Shown: positions 18,107 to 27,268, numbered from the stretch's first letter. The stretch is DNA of 39,683 nt from an uncultured Lachnospiraceae bacterium (GCA_946544235.1 CAMNMC010000078.1:1-39683), one strand, 5' to 3'. Numbers and translations: made by a program. The notes: a model not told the origin generated them from the sequence alone.

Positions 18107-18160
18107 TTGTAATTTTCCTCCTGAGTAATAATTTATAACATTTCCGCATCCATATTCGAC

Positions 18161-18355
18161 AGATTCATATGCAGATATACCTCTTCACTGTGCCATAATT
18201 CTGCAAGCAGAATTATGCATACATCATTCCATGATGTATGTAGCATGCTTCGCATGCTGCATCATTCGCGTTGCTCATGATAGCAATATGCTGCGCATAT
18301 TACTACTTAGTTGTAGGTGAAATACGCCTTCAGAGGCATATCTGCACATGAATCT
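18161..18355. repeat. Nested-hairpin element with 24-bp terminal inverted repeats, between dnaX and ybaB
   Basis: Outer arms 18161-18184 and 18332-18355 pair over 24 bases. The two mispairs on the plus strand become G-U pairs on the minus (mRNA-sense) strand. Inside lie perfect hairpins: 11 bp at 18194-18217 (loop AA), 10 bp at 18218-18240 (loop TCC), 7 bp at 18242-18258 (loop TTC) and 7 bp at 18285-18301 (loop TGC). The first two abut with no base between. This looks like a MITE/REP-type palindromic element, or a structured RNA carried in the dnaX-ybaB-recR message. I do not recognise a named family. Confidence 0.75.
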
Positions 18356-18390
18356 ATTCAGTATTATGTTTGGAAATTTGATTCAATTCA

Positions 18391-20196
18391 TCAATTCCCC
18401 TCAATAGGAAAATTGACAGTAGCCTTGGTTTTGAAGCTCGGTGATGAACTGAAATAGCTCTCATCGACCGGTCTTCTTCTTACATAAAATATGATCTTAC
18501 AGCCATATTTATCTGAAAGTGAATTGGTTATCACCTGAAAATTCCTTACAAAGAAATTTACATTTACCGGACTGTCATCATATTCGGTCCAGTCATTATC
18601 TATACTTAGCCTTCCGGACGAAGCGTGTACCTTCAGCTTCCTTGCAAAAGGATAATACGCCTTCGGAAGATCCTGAGCCTCCTTCTGCCAATTCGCTGCG
18701 ATGCTGTCCAGGAGCTCCTGAGTCGGAACTGTATATGTTCTTCTGAGTGCCGCAAGCTCCTCTTCGGTCATCTCGGCAATCTTATCCTTTGACGGAACCT
18801 TTGCACCACCATAAAGTGATGAGCAGCCTTCTGATACGCCTGCATCACTTCCTGCCATTCTGCCGGCATTTCCGTATGCTCCGTCAGAACCATCCTGCCC
18901 TGCTGATGCCGAGCCGGTCGCACTACCCGCTGTTCCGGCTGCCATACTGACGCCCGCCGCTCCGGCTGCCACATTACCCACACCCATCTGAACCGGCATC
19001 TGTGCAGGCATTCTTGCCAGCTCCTTCTGAACCTCTTCGCCGACCTTATCCATTCTGGATTCAAGTCTCTCAAGACGCGAAACGAGAGCAGAATTATCAG
19101 TCTGCATTTCCGGCCTTACCATTCTTATCAGTCCCATCTCAAGTGTAACTCTCTTGATGGTTGAAAGCCTGATCTGTTGAAGCGTCTCGCCAAGTATTTC
19201 CAGATATCTCATAAGAGCATCCGTCGAAAAACCTTCACCCAGCTTCTTCAGTCTCTCTGCTGTTTCCTCCGTGATATCCAGTCCATCCTTAGTTCCCGGT
19301 GATATCTTCAGGAAAAGCATATTTCTGGTGAACCAGATATAGTCCGATACAAACTGCACGAGATCCCTGCCCTGCCAGACAACACTGTTTACGGTATCCA
19401 TCATACCATTTATATCATCTGCCGCCATCTGCTCTGTCAGTCTCACAAAAACATCCGTATCAACTGCTCCGATGGTCGAGAGCACCTTCTCGAAGGTAAG
19501 CTCCTCTCCGAGATTAAACGAAATACACTGATCAAGTATGCTGAGCGCATCTCTCATTGAACCATCCGCTGCTTTCGCAACATAGCGAAGTGCATCCTCG
19601 GTCGCCGAGATTCCTTCCCTGTCCATCAGCTCAGCCAGTCTTCCGGTGATAGTCTCTATGCTTATCCTCCGAAAATCATATCTCTGGCATCTCGACATGA
19701 TGGTTACGGGAACCTTCCTTGCCTCGGTTGTCGCAAGGATAAATATAACATATTCCGGCGGTTCCTCAAGTGTTTTCAGAAGTGCATTGAAAGCGCCTGC
19801 CGAAAGCATATGTACCTCGTCAATGATATATACGAGATATTTTCCCTGACTCGGTGCATACTGAACTGCCTCAGTTATCTGCCTGATGTTATCGACACCA
19901 TTATTGGAAGCAGCATCTATCTCTATGACATTGAACGAATTGCCCCTCGCTATTGCCTGGCAGCTTGCACACTCACCACACGGACTCCCGTCAACCGGAT
20001 GCTCACAGTTGACAGTTTTCGCAAAAAGCTTGGCTATCGTTGTCTTACCGGTTCCTCTGGTTCCGCAGAAGAGATATGCATGTCCTATTCTGTTGTGTGT
20101 CACTTCATTTCTGAGTGTCTGAACTATATGCTCCTGACCCTTAACCTCTTCGAAGCTGTCAGGACGCCATTTTCTATATAAAGCTGTATATGACAT
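18391..20196 (-). CDS. dnaX: DNA polymerase III subunit tau/gamma
   Basis: This 601-aa clamp-loader ATPase shows TALYRKWRP at the N-terminus, Walker A GTRGTGKT (residues 45-52), a zinc module (C64, C73, C76, C79), Walker B DEVH (126-129) and the sensor SRCQRYDF. Residues about 395-465 are an Ala/Gly/Ser-rich linker, followed by a small tau-type C-terminal domain. AAGGAC lies about 6 bases before the ATG. It heads the dnaX-ybaB-recR cluster. I saw no frameshift signal that would make a separate gamma form. Confidence 0.96.
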   Translation of the reverse strand: MSYTALYRKWRPDSFEEVKGQEHIVQTLRNEVTHNRIGHAYLFCGTRGTGKTTIAKLFAKTVNCEHPVDGSPCGECASCQAIARGNSFNVIEIDAASNNGVDNIRQITEAVQYAPSQGKYLVYIIDEVHMLSAGAFNALLKTLEEPPEYVIFILATTEARKVPVTIMSRCQRYDFRRISIETITGRLAELMDREGISATEDALRYVAKAADGSMRDALSILDQCISFNLGEELTFEKVLSTIGAVDTDVFVRLTEQMAADDINGMMDTVNSVVWQGRDLVQFVSDYIWFTRNMLFLKISPGTKDGLDITEETAERLKKLGEGFSTDALMRYLEILGETLQQIRLSTIKRVTLEMGLIRMVRPEMQTDNSALVSRLERLESRMDKVGEEVQKELARMPAQMPVQMGVGNVAAGAAGVSMAAGTAGSATGSASAGQDGSDGAYGNAGRMAGSDAGVSEGCSSLYGGAKVPSKDKIAEMTEEELAALRRTYTVPTQELLDSIAANWQKEAQDLPKAYYPFARKLKVHASSGRLSIDNDWTEYDDSPVNVNFFVRNFQVITNSLSDKYGCKIIFYVRRRPVDESYFSSSPSFKTKATVNFPIEGN

Positions 20197-20256
20197 ACAT
20201 CTGTCCTTCTTTTCCTGTCTGGTATATTTATTAAGAAATCGCTATACTCATATAGC

Positions 20257-20285
20257 TGTCGCAGAATAGAACAATTTATGCGACA
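20257..20285. repeat. Dyad in the divergent dnaX/GGDEF intergenic region
   Basis: A perfect 7-bp inverted repeat TGTCGCA/TGCGACA is separated by 15 bases. The same 359-base gap also has the 9-mer CATCAAACC twice (20313 and 20388) and a GGTTT/AAACC dyad around 20377-20396. These could be operator sites for either divergent gene; evidence is pattern only. Confidence 0.35.
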
Positions 20286-20338
20286 ATACCTGCAAGATTG
20301 TCCGGATTATGGCATCAAACCACAATCACCTAACGTAT

Positions 20339-20367
20339 ATGATACTATAAAAATGCCAAAAAATCAA
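20339..20367 (-). promoter_or_regulatory. Possible dnaX promoter
   Basis: Minus strand: TTGATT (20367-20362), a 17-base spacer, TATCAT (20344-20339), leaving a leader of about 140 bases before dnaX. It is a moderate match only. Confidence 0.3.
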
Positions 20368-20443
20368 ATAAATGTTGGTTTACATAACATCAAACCGTAC
20401 CAAAATATTGTACTTATTTTTTACTATTTACCAAAACAAACAA

Positions 20444-20473
20444 TTGTCAAAAAATACATATAAATGGTATAAT
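20444..20473 (+). promoter_or_regulatory. Sigma-A promoter of the sensor/GGDEF gene
   Basis: TTGTCA (20444-20449), an 18-base spacer and TATAAT (20468-20473) preceded by TGG, an extended -10. The predicted leader is about 75 bases to the ATG at 20556. Confidence 0.7.
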
Positions 20474-20555
20474 AGCATTTGGAGTATTTTGCAACACGAT
20501 CGGTGTTTTTTAATGATTCTGGCCGCTCGATCAGACACTATCAAATGGGGTTATT

Positions 20556-22460
20556 ATGACAGATAAGAAGCTTGTGGCTCTCTGCACCTCACGTGTATAT
20601 GATCCACAGATACATGGTTATATCGAAAGACTTAATGAGCATCTCAAAGCTGAGGGGTACTCTCTTCTTATTTTCGCCATTAATTCCGATATCTACTGGG
20701 ACGAGGACAGAGTTGCCACCGAGAAATACATCTTCGATCTTATTCCTTACAAGGATATGAGCGGCATCATCATAATGGATGAGAAGATCAAGAGCCACAA
20801 GATTGCCGAGAAGATCATCGGCTTTGCAAATATCTACAACGTTCCCGTGGCTGTTTCCGACGGTCATTATGAAAACGTTTCCTGCGTCAATTTCGATTAT
20901 GAAAAGGGCTTCGAGCAGGTTGTCCGTCATATGATCGAATTCCATAAGCCGAAGAGGCCTCACATGATGGCCGGCCAGCCTGACAATGATTTTTCCAACC
21001 ATCGTATAGAAATATTCAAGAAGGTTCTTGCCGATAACGGCATTGAATTTAACCGTTCCATGCTCAGCTATGGATACTTCTGGGCTGATCCATGTCGTGT
21101 CGCAACTGCTGCCCTTCTCAAACGTGACGTCCTTCCGGACGCCATAATCTGCGCAAATGACAATATGGCCATAACCGTTTCCGAGATGTTCACGGAGGCC
21201 GGCTACAAGGTACCGGGCGACGTCATCATCTCTGGTTTTGATGGTTATGATGAAATATATTTTACATCACCTAAGATCACAACCGCATCCTGCGATATAC
21301 TTATGATGGCAGATGCTACTGCCGAGATTTTCCTTGAGACTGTAAATGATGGTCAGGTTCATAACCGTATGATCACTCCAACCTTTATACCAAACGAATC
21401 CTGCGGCTGTCCGGAGCACACGGAACATCCCTACATCCTGCGTGACTGGTTCAGAGAAAGCTTTTCAAGGCATAATGATGACAATCGTGTTCTTCAACAG
21501 ATCACCTCTTCCATGCAGATAAGTCAGGATTCGGGCGAGCTCGTTTCCTACATTGAGTCCTATAAAACAGAATGTCTCCTTGTGGCCGTTGACCGCGAAT
21601 GCTTCTTCAGCGACGACAATTATTTCACGGGCGTCGAAGAATTCAGCAAGGGTAAACAGTTTGTACTGATATATGATTCAGACTATCCTGAACGATATAA
21701 GCCGGGCAGCTTTGAAATCCCGGATCGTATAGAAGACAGCACCGAGGATGTGCTTTCGGAACCATTCAGAAGCCGTATTCTCGAGCTTACGGAAAGTGGT
21801 TATCCGCTTATCTTCAACTCACTGGTCTTCATGAATAAGTCCTTCGGATTCGCCTGTTATTATTACAGAAATTATCTGATCACGAATTATTCAAATACAA
21901 TGAACGTCACGAACGCGATCTCTATCGGCTTCGGCGGCTATATAAATACACAGTACCAGCGTATGCTTCTGGACAAGGTTGACCGCATGTACCGTCACGA
22001 TTCGCTGACCGGCCTCTATAACAGAATCGGTTTCCAGAACCGCTTCAGGAAGATCATGAACAGCCCTTCCTTCAGGGGTCAGAAGGTTACTTTGTTCATG
22101 TCCGATCTGGATGGTCTGAAATCGATAAACGACCGATATGGCCACGGTGAGGGCGACAATGCGATTGCAGAAGTTGCAAGAGCCCTTGACGCCTCAACGC
22201 CTGAAAACAGTATTTCCGTACGTTTCGGCGGTGATGAGCTCTTCTCCGTAATCTTCGGCGAATGTAAACCTGAGGAAATAATAACGAGGATAGACGCATA
22301 CCTGGGCAGTTACAATGAAACCTCAGGAAAACCTTACAAGGTTTCTGCAAGCTGCGGATATATGACATCCATCCTCGATGATGATTTTAACATCACTCAG
22401 GTCCTGAAGCAGGCCGATGAGCAGATGTATATAATCAAGAGAAACAAGAAGAACAGTTAA
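20556..22460 (+). CDS. Cytosolic LacI-type ligand-binding domain fused to a GGDEF diguanylate cyclase
   Basis: This 634-aa protein has no signal peptide, membrane span or DNA-binding helix-turn-helix. Residues 1-290 follow a LacI/periplasmic-binding-protein-like fold (DAIICANDNMAITVSEMF, then VIISGFDGYDEI). Residues about 300-460 are an unassigned sensor-like stretch. Residues about 470-630 are a GGDEF domain with HDSLTGLYNR, SDLDGLKSINDRYGH and the active-site loop RFGGDEL (558-562). The metal-binding Asp and Glu are kept, so c-di-GMP synthesis is plausible. There is no RxxD inhibitory site 5 residues upstream. It probably senses a cytosolic sugar and adjusts c-di-GMP. GGGG lies 6 bases before the ATG, downstream of its own promoter. 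Two terminator hairpins follow. Confidence 0.85.
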   Translation: MTDKKLVALCTSRVYDPQIHGYIERLNEHLKAEGYSLLIFAINSDIYWDEDRVATEKYIFDLIPYKDMSGIIIMDEKIKSHKIAEKIIGFANIYNVPVAVSDGHYENVSCVNFDYEKGFEQVVRHMIEFHKPKRPHMMAGQPDNDFSNHRIEIFKKVLADNGIEFNRSMLSYGYFWADPCRVATAALLKRDVLPDAIICANDNMAITVSEMFTEAGYKVPGDVIISGFDGYDEIYFTSPKITTASCDILMMADATAEIFLETVNDGQVHNRMITPTFIPNESCGCPEHTEHPYILRDWFRESFSRHNDDNRVLQQITSSMQISQDSGELVSYIESYKTECLLVAVDRECFFSDDNYFTGVEEFSKGKQFVLIYDSDYPERYKPGSFEIPDRIEDSTEDVLSEPFRSRILELTESGYPLIFNSLVFMNKSFGFACYYYRNYLITNYSNTMNVTNAISIGFGGYINTQYQRMLLDKVDRMYRHDSLTGLYNRIGFQNRFRKIMNSPSFRGQKVTLFMSDLDGLKSINDRYGHGEGDNAIAEVARALDASTPENSISVRFGGDELFSVIFGECKPEEIITRIDAYLGSYNETSGKPYKVSASCGYMTSILDDDFNITQVLKQADEQMYIIKRNKKNS

Positions 22461-22476
22461 ATACACTAACATGATC

Positions 22477-22512
22477 CTAAAAATGCCGCAGCGACACAGG
22501 TCACTGCGGCAT
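22477..22512 (-). terminator. Terminator of the GH3 gene, possibly bidirectional
   Basis: A 9-bp perfect stem ATGCCGCAG/CTGCGGCAT (22483-22491 / 22504-22512) is followed on the minus strand by TTTTTAGG. On the plus strand it is followed by CTTCTTGT, so it may also help to end the GGDEF transcript. Confidence 0.65.
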
Positions 22513-22532
22513 CTTCTTGTATAGCAATAATC

Positions 22533-22571
22533 AATGCGGGGCGCACATGTGCCCCGCATTATTGTTATTTT
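22533..22571 (+). terminator. Terminator of the sensor/GGDEF gene
   Basis: A perfect 10-bp GC-rich stem (22533-22542 / 22551-22560) with an 8-base loop is followed on the plus strand by ATTGTTATTTT. It sits between the convergent genes ending at 22460 (+) and 22577 (-). Confidence 0.7.
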
Positions 22572-22576
22572 AAGAA

Positions 22577-25153
22577 CTATCTGAATTCGCAGAACACTTC
22601 CTCGCCTGGCTTAACATCATACATTCTCTCAAAAAAGACAAGCCTGCTAACGGTCGGAATTTCTCTTCCGCTAACATCTCTACAGTCTCGGTCATTATCA
22701 TAGAGGAAATACTCTCCATCAGGCGATTCATAAACTTGGACAACGTGGTCGGAGGTAAATGAGCCAGTGTTTATAACACGAACTTTGTTTTCGAGCAGTT
22801 TGCTCTCAAACGTAGTATACGACAGTCCGTAGCCAAAACGATAAAGCGGCTTTTCTGTCATGTAGAGGTAGGTCATTCCTGTCTTTCTGATATCATAATC
22901 CTCGATATCACCAAGCTGGCTGTCATCCCTGTACCAGGTCTGAGAGGTTCTTCCGGCAGGACTCACTCTGCCCGTGATTACGTCCGCAAGTCCGTTTCCA
23001 ATCTCCTCACAGCCAAATGCGCTCCAAAGTATGCTTCTGATCTCAGGCGCCTCGTCTTCCTCCGCTACAGCTATCGGCGCATTTCCGATAAGAACGAGTG
23101 CGATGTTCTTGAATGTCTGTCTCAGTTTTCGTAAAACTGCTCTCTGGAAAGGCGGAAGTTCGATTGATTCCCTATCTCTTTCCTCCTTCATATTTACGAT
23201 CGGATGAAGTCCGAAGCAGGCAAATATATCTGTATCGCTATTCAAATTGTTCTGCTCGATCGTCTCACTGAGTATGGTCTCAACATCCTTCACTGTTTCG
23301 AAACAAAGCGCCATTTTTCCGTCAGGATTCGTGATGCCTTTGATATTTCTGCTCCTCCGAATAATCGCAGAATCATTTTTACTATTCTCAACAATAACAG
23401 TATTTCCGGCATTCCTGTTATCAGAATTCTCTGTAACATTTTGTTCGTTTTCCCAGAAATGCAGTGCATCATCAGCTGTAAAACGGATCACTTCACCATT
23501 CTCATCATACAGCTGAAAAGCTTCATTTGTGAACCAGCTGAAGGCATCATCGGCATTTGCGTAAAGTTCAAATGTATCAGAAACCTCTTCTATATTCTTG
23601 ATCTTCTTATCAGGTGAAATAGTTGTCAGAAGCTTGCCCGTTGAAAGCGATCTGATAGTAATGCGTGACTCATCCCATAGCATGATCCTGAAGAGCTCTG
23701 CTTCCTCAAGAGAAACCGGAACCACTTTGCCGTCACGGATGCCAGCATACTTTCTCTCAACTGTTTTTCCGGTCTCTGTACTGCCATTTTCGATAATAAC
23801 ATCTGACCTATTCTGCTTCGTAGTATTGTTATCATCTTTATCCGAAGCACCATATAACACTAATTTCACAACCGGAAACAGCTCTTCACCCGGTATATTC
23901 ATCCCCTCCGTGAAGGTTACTATATGGCTCGAAAGTCCGCCATACCAGTCAATCGGACATCTGTTTACGAATGGTCCGAAAGCAAATTGCTTTCCTATAT
24001 TGTTTTCACCAACCAGCTGATTATCCTCAACCGCCTCTTCCTTTAAACCGCATGCAACCGGCAGCATTCCGTCATTTTTTAGAAGTACAACCGTCTTTGA
24101 AGCAGCCTCTCTTGCGAGAGCTCTGTTTTCAGCTGTATCAACCTTCGAAGAGTTATATTTATCCTTAGGAAAAGCCCTGGTACAGCCATCTTCACCTTGA
24201 TCCTCAGCCATAAGTCCGAGCATCGAAAATACAGTCATTCTGTTTACGATAGCCTCTGTCAGATGATCCTCAGTGATTATCCCCTTATTCAGAGCCTCCT
24301 CCATAAATGGTCTCTCGTAGCGGCCGTCCTCAAGAAACAGATCAACTCCGGCTTCAAAAGCCTTCTTCAATGCATCACAGCCATCCTCAGCCGAATGCTG
24401 CTGATCCACAGCCAGCCTCATGGTAAATGCATCCGACACAACAAAAGGAACGCCCCAGGCCTTCAGCTTCTGCCTGATCTCAGGATTAAAGGTTGCGGCA
24501 ACGCCATTTATAAAATTATAAGAAGACATAACAGAAAGCGGACCGGAGTATTCGATCATCTCCTTGAAAACTCTCAGATAATAATCCTCCTTCAGATCCT
24601 CAGGCATCCTGCTGTCGGACATAAAACGCTTGTTTTCAACATTATTTGCGTAGAAATGTTTTAATGTCGCGCCACAGCGAACGTAGTCCGGATCATCTCC
24701 GGCCATTCCGAGAACATACTCACCCGCAAGCCTCGAAGCAAGATGCGGATCCTCTCCGTAGGCCTCTTCATTTCTGCCCCAGCGAGGGTCTCTCTCCATA
24801 TCAATTGTCGGTGCAAAAGGGCACAGTCCGTTATGAAGCCCTTCGTTGGCAAGGCTCCTTGTCTCGGTTCCGACAACCTCCCCGATACGATGCATAAGTT
24901 TCTTATCGAAGGACGAAGCCATTCCGATTGGGCTCGGAAAAACCGTCGTACAGATCGGCTCCCCCAGATCAAAGCTCTGGTCGTGCCTTGCCTGAACCCC
25001 GTGCGCAGCCTCCGCCGCAAAGTCAAGCATTGAAAGTCCAAGTCTCTCCCAGTCCTCTGCCGTTCCGTAAAATATATTTATCTTATCCTGAAGGCTCAGC
25101 TTCTCCGTGAAAGCCTCCGCCCTCTTTCTGTGAAATTCAATATCTCTTTTCAT
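22577..25153 (-). CDS. Glycoside hydrolase family 3 enzyme (beta-glucosidase/xylosidase type)
   Basis: This 858-aa protein lacks a signal peptide and is probably cytosolic. The GH3 N-terminal barrel shows PTIDMERDPRWGRNEEAYGE (residues 115-134), KHF (165-167) and the nucleophile D241 in VVSDAFTM. The C-terminal alpha/beta-sandwich resumes at TVVLLKNDGMLPV and ends with FGYGLSYTTFE and a short FnIII-like strand set. A roughly 130-residue insert (about 455-590) splits the C-terminal domain and is rich in aromatic and charged residues, perhaps an accessory sugar-binding module. AAGGAAG lies 6 bases before the ATG. It likely releases sugars from imported oligosaccharides, and the divergently arranged sugar sensor may respond to the same material (inference). 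Confidence 0.88.
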   Translation of the reverse strand: MKRDIEFHRKRAEAFTEKLSLQDKINIFYGTAEDWERLGLSMLDFAAEAAHGVQARHDQSFDLGEPICTTVFPSPIGMASSFDKKLMHRIGEVVGTETRSLANEGLHNGLCPFAPTIDMERDPRWGRNEEAYGEDPHLASRLAGEYVLGMAGDDPDYVRCGATLKHFYANNVENKRFMSDSRMPEDLKEDYYLRVFKEMIEYSGPLSVMSSYNFINGVAATFNPEIRQKLKAWGVPFVVSDAFTMRLAVDQQHSAEDGCDALKKAFEAGVDLFLEDGRYERPFMEEALNKGIITEDHLTEAIVNRMTVFSMLGLMAEDQGEDGCTRAFPKDKYNSSKVDTAENRALAREAASKTVVLLKNDGMLPVACGLKEEAVEDNQLVGENNIGKQFAFGPFVNRCPIDWYGGLSSHIVTFTEGMNIPGEELFPVVKLVLYGASDKDDNNTTKQNRSDVIIENGSTETGKTVERKYAGIRDGKVVPVSLEEAELFRIMLWDESRITIRSLSTGKLLTTISPDKKIKNIEEVSDTFELYANADDAFSWFTNEAFQLYDENGEVIRFTADDALHFWENEQNVTENSDNRNAGNTVIVENSKNDSAIIRRSRNIKGITNPDGKMALCFETVKDVETILSETIEQNNLNSDTDIFACFGLHPIVNMKEERDRESIELPPFQRAVLRKLRQTFKNIALVLIGNAPIAVAEEDEAPEIRSILWSAFGCEEIGNGLADVITGRVSPAGRTSQTWYRDDSQLGDIEDYDIRKTGMTYLYMTEKPLYRFGYGLSYTTFESKLLENKVRVINTGSFTSDHVVQVYESPDGEYFLYDNDRDCRDVSGREIPTVSRLVFFERMYDVKPGEEVFCEFR

Positions 25154-25283
25154 GCAGTACTTCCTTAATCTTCTATATCATTTAGTCTCACAACCACCGA
25201 ACCCTATCGCTGATTCTTATGAGTTTTTCGCGAGTTTTCTCAACTACTCCGCTAGTTACTTCGCAATATATAATAATTATTTA

Positions 25284-26420
25284 CTATTTCGCCAGCAGCC
25301 TCTCAATATACTCCAGTGCTTCATCACGCATAAATTCACCTCTTATACTCTGAGCATTCATGGCCGGCGGGCAATCCGCTCCGATAAATTCTATATGGAC
25401 CACTTCAGTTTTCTCAACATCTATTATCAGCACAAGCGTTGTAACCGAGATGCGGTCAACACCGCCGTAGTAAAACTCTTCCTCAATCTTTGAATCGTAA
25501 CTAGTGTATACGATCAGGTACTTCCAATCCTTCGGTGAATCAGCGAATTTTGCAGAGTAGGCCGAAAACTTTATGTCCTGATCGTCATTTACAAAACGAT
25601 GATCAGCCAGGACAACTCCCGACAGAGAAGAATTCCATGCCCCGGTAAGCTCCGCGCCCTTTGCACTATCTGCAAATTCAGGTTCAAGTGTTACCTGATT
25701 AAAAACAAGATCACCATCAGAATCCGGAATGACGTTATCACTCTTCATCTTGGCAATACTATCCTTGTAAATAGACTGCGCCATCTTGCTGCCGATCCTG
25801 CTCATGCCATAATCACTCGAAACAAGAATATATTTCTTATCAATCTTCAGCTCACTGCCATAACCGTCAAACGAACAGCTGCTAACATCAACATCAAAAG
25901 TCTCCAGATTGTTCAGCTCCGTCTCCATCGAATCGAGCTTAAAATAGCTTTCAGAACCACTCACCGGATTATTAAATATCAGTTCCGTCGGCAGGTCATG
26001 TCCGTCAACAACCGTGTAAATAAATGTCAGCCTGACCGAATATCCTTCAAAGCCCGTCACCGGCTCAGCGACTACGATCCAGGACTTTATCTTACTGCTC
26101 TCGTTCTTCCCTCCGGAAGTCGTATCGAAATAAAAAGCCGGCATAGCGTTATCAAGCATAGGTATCGTATCATCCTCCAATAAGATGGAGAGTCCGACAC
26201 CATTTGAATCCGGGTACATCGAATCATTTCTTATATCAAAGTCCGAAACCCGAACCCACTTTTCCACCAGAAAATGATATCCGTTAACATCTATTTCCTG
26301 ACCGATCGGTTTCACCTTCGGTCCCTCAGTGGTCTTCTTGTCTGACCCTGAATCCCCCTTTGATCCGCAGCCCACGAGAAGCAGTGCCATAGCCAGCACA
26401 ATCACCAGTATTTTTCTCAT
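25284..26420 (-). CDS. Secreted lipoprotein of unknown function
   Basis: This 378-aa protein begins MRKILVIVLAMALLLVGCG, a lipoprotein signal with lipobox LVGC, followed by a Ser/Asp/Lys-rich spacer. The mature part (about 355 aa) is beta-rich with no motif I recognise. Repeated phrases such as YVVDGHDLPTELIF recall DUF4352-like or substrate-binding beta domains, but this is not firm. The ATG at 26420 has GGGGTGG about 5 bases upstream and is preferred over an in-frame TTG at 26441. The 55-bp block 42 bases upstream of the start is shared with the VanX-like gene, suggesting common control. Confidence 0.7.
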   Translation of the reverse strand: MRKILVIVLAMALLLVGCGSKGDSGSDKKTTEGPKVKPIGQEIDVNGYHFLVEKWVRVSDFDIRNDSMYPDSNGVGLSILLEDDTIPMLDNAMPAFYFDTTSGGKNESSKIKSWIVVAEPVTGFEGYSVRLTFIYTVVDGHDLPTELIFNNPVSGSESYFKLDSMETELNNLETFDVDVSSCSFDGYGSELKIDKKYILVSSDYGMSRIGSKMAQSIYKDSIAKMKSDNVIPDSDGDLVFNQVTLEPEFADSAKGAELTGAWNSSLSGVVLADHRFVNDDQDIKFSAYSAKFADSPKDWKYLIVYTSYDSKIEEEFYYGGVDRISVTTLVLIIDVEKTEVVHIEFIGADCPPAMNAQSIRGEFMRDEALEYIERLLAK

Positions 26421-26461
26421 TAAAACCACCCCACAACTCAATTATAACTCTGTTAGATCAA

Positions 26462-26518
26462 GTCATAATACCCCTAATAATACACACTTTAAATGTAATA
26501 TACATACATGCTGTTTAT
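26462..26518 (-). promoter_or_regulatory. Upstream block E1 of the lipoprotein gene (copy of E2)
   Basis: About 57 bases closely match 27214-27268, with a common core GTATATTACAwTTAAAGTGTGTATT on the minus strand, here split by position: GTATATTACA then TTAAAGTGTGTATT. E1 starts 42 bases before the ATG at 26420. A possible promoter inside is TTTAAA (26493-26488), 17 bases, TATTAT (26470-26465). The conserved block could be a promoter plus operator. Confidence 0.55.
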
Positions 26519-27174
26519 CTCCTCAGATACTCCGACGCAAGAGGAAATTCAAAATAAGTATCCGGATATGGCTCATTTTCAAGAGTAAAATGCCACCATT
26601 CACAATCAATTGGCTTAAATCCATTTCTGACCATAACCTTCTGAAGCATCATACGATTTTCAAACTGCTCCTCTGTGACATCCCTGCAGTCAGGATGCGA
26701 CAGCTCGCTGAAGAGATCGAACGGACTTCCCATATCAACCTCCTTGCCCGTTCTCATATCAAGCAGCGTCAGATCAACCGTACTGCCCCTGCTGTGGCTG
26801 GACATTTTCGCTATATAGCCCTTCTCGAAGAGCTCCTGCTTCTGCAGATCCGGGTAAAAATACGGTTTCATACGCACATCCTGATCCTCTATTCCCCACA
26901 ACACGAAATGCCTTACCGCACATGCCGGGCGGTAGGTATCAAAAATCTTCAGACGATATCCCTGCACAAACATCTCATTGCTGACTGCCTTCAGAGCCCT
27001 TGCCGCCTCTTTGGTGAGGATTGAGCACGGCTCCTCATAACCGTCAACTCTCTCCCCAAGAAAGTTGTATGTAGAAAAATATCTGATCTCCTGAATTATA
27101 TGTGGAATAACATCCGAAAGCAGCACAAATCCGGATGGATCCATGGTTATATCCTTTATATGATCTGTTCTCAT
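26515..27174 (-). CDS. VanX/DdpX-family D-alanyl-D-alanine dipeptidase
   Basis: This 219-aa zinc dipeptidase has no signal peptide and is probably cytosolic. Diagnostic features: R82 in DTYRPA, the zinc motif SSHSRGSTVDLTL with H127 and D134, and EWWHF with catalytic E192 and zinc ligand H195. Family members cleave D-Ala-D-Ala. With no vanH/vanA partners nearby, a role in peptidoglycan turnover or D-Ala recovery is more likely than glycopeptide resistance. AGGAGGGGG lies 7 bases before the ATG. It ends within the E1 block of the lipoprotein gene and carries its own copy (E2) 40 bases upstream. Confidence 0.88.
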   Translation of the reverse strand: MRTDHIKDITMDPSGFVLLSDVIPHIIQEIRYFSTYNFLGERVDGYEEPCSILTKEAARALKAVSNEMFVQGYRLKIFDTYRPACAVRHFVLWGIEDQDVRMKPYFYPDLQKQELFEKGYIAKMSSHSRGSTVDLTLLDMRTGKEVDMGSPFDLFSELSHPDCRDVTEEQFENRMMLQKVMVRNGFKPIDCEWWHFTLENEPYPDTYFEFPLASEYLRR

Positions 27175-27213
27175 TTGCCAGCCCCCTCCTATGTTTTACC
27201 TCTGTTATTTCGA

Positions 27214-27268
27214 GTCAAAACGCCCCAAAAATACACACTTTAATTGTAATATACGGACATACTATTTA
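27214..27268 (-). promoter_or_regulatory. Upstream block E2 of the VanX-like gene (copy of E1)
   Basis: This 55-base block matches E1 (26462-26518) in sequence and in distance to the start codon (40 versus 42 bases). The E2 version has GTTTTG where E1 has TATTAT, so the -10 position is uncertain. Shared regulation of the two genes is inferred. Confidence 0.5.

Noticed and set aside
18121-18390. Hidden gene between dnaX and ybaB
   Set aside because: No sustained open frame. The stretch is dominated by perfect palindromes.
26515-27174. Vancomycin-resistance gene
   Set aside because: The enzyme belongs to the VanX/DdpX family, but no vanH, vanA/B ligase or VanRS pair is present, so resistance is not supported.
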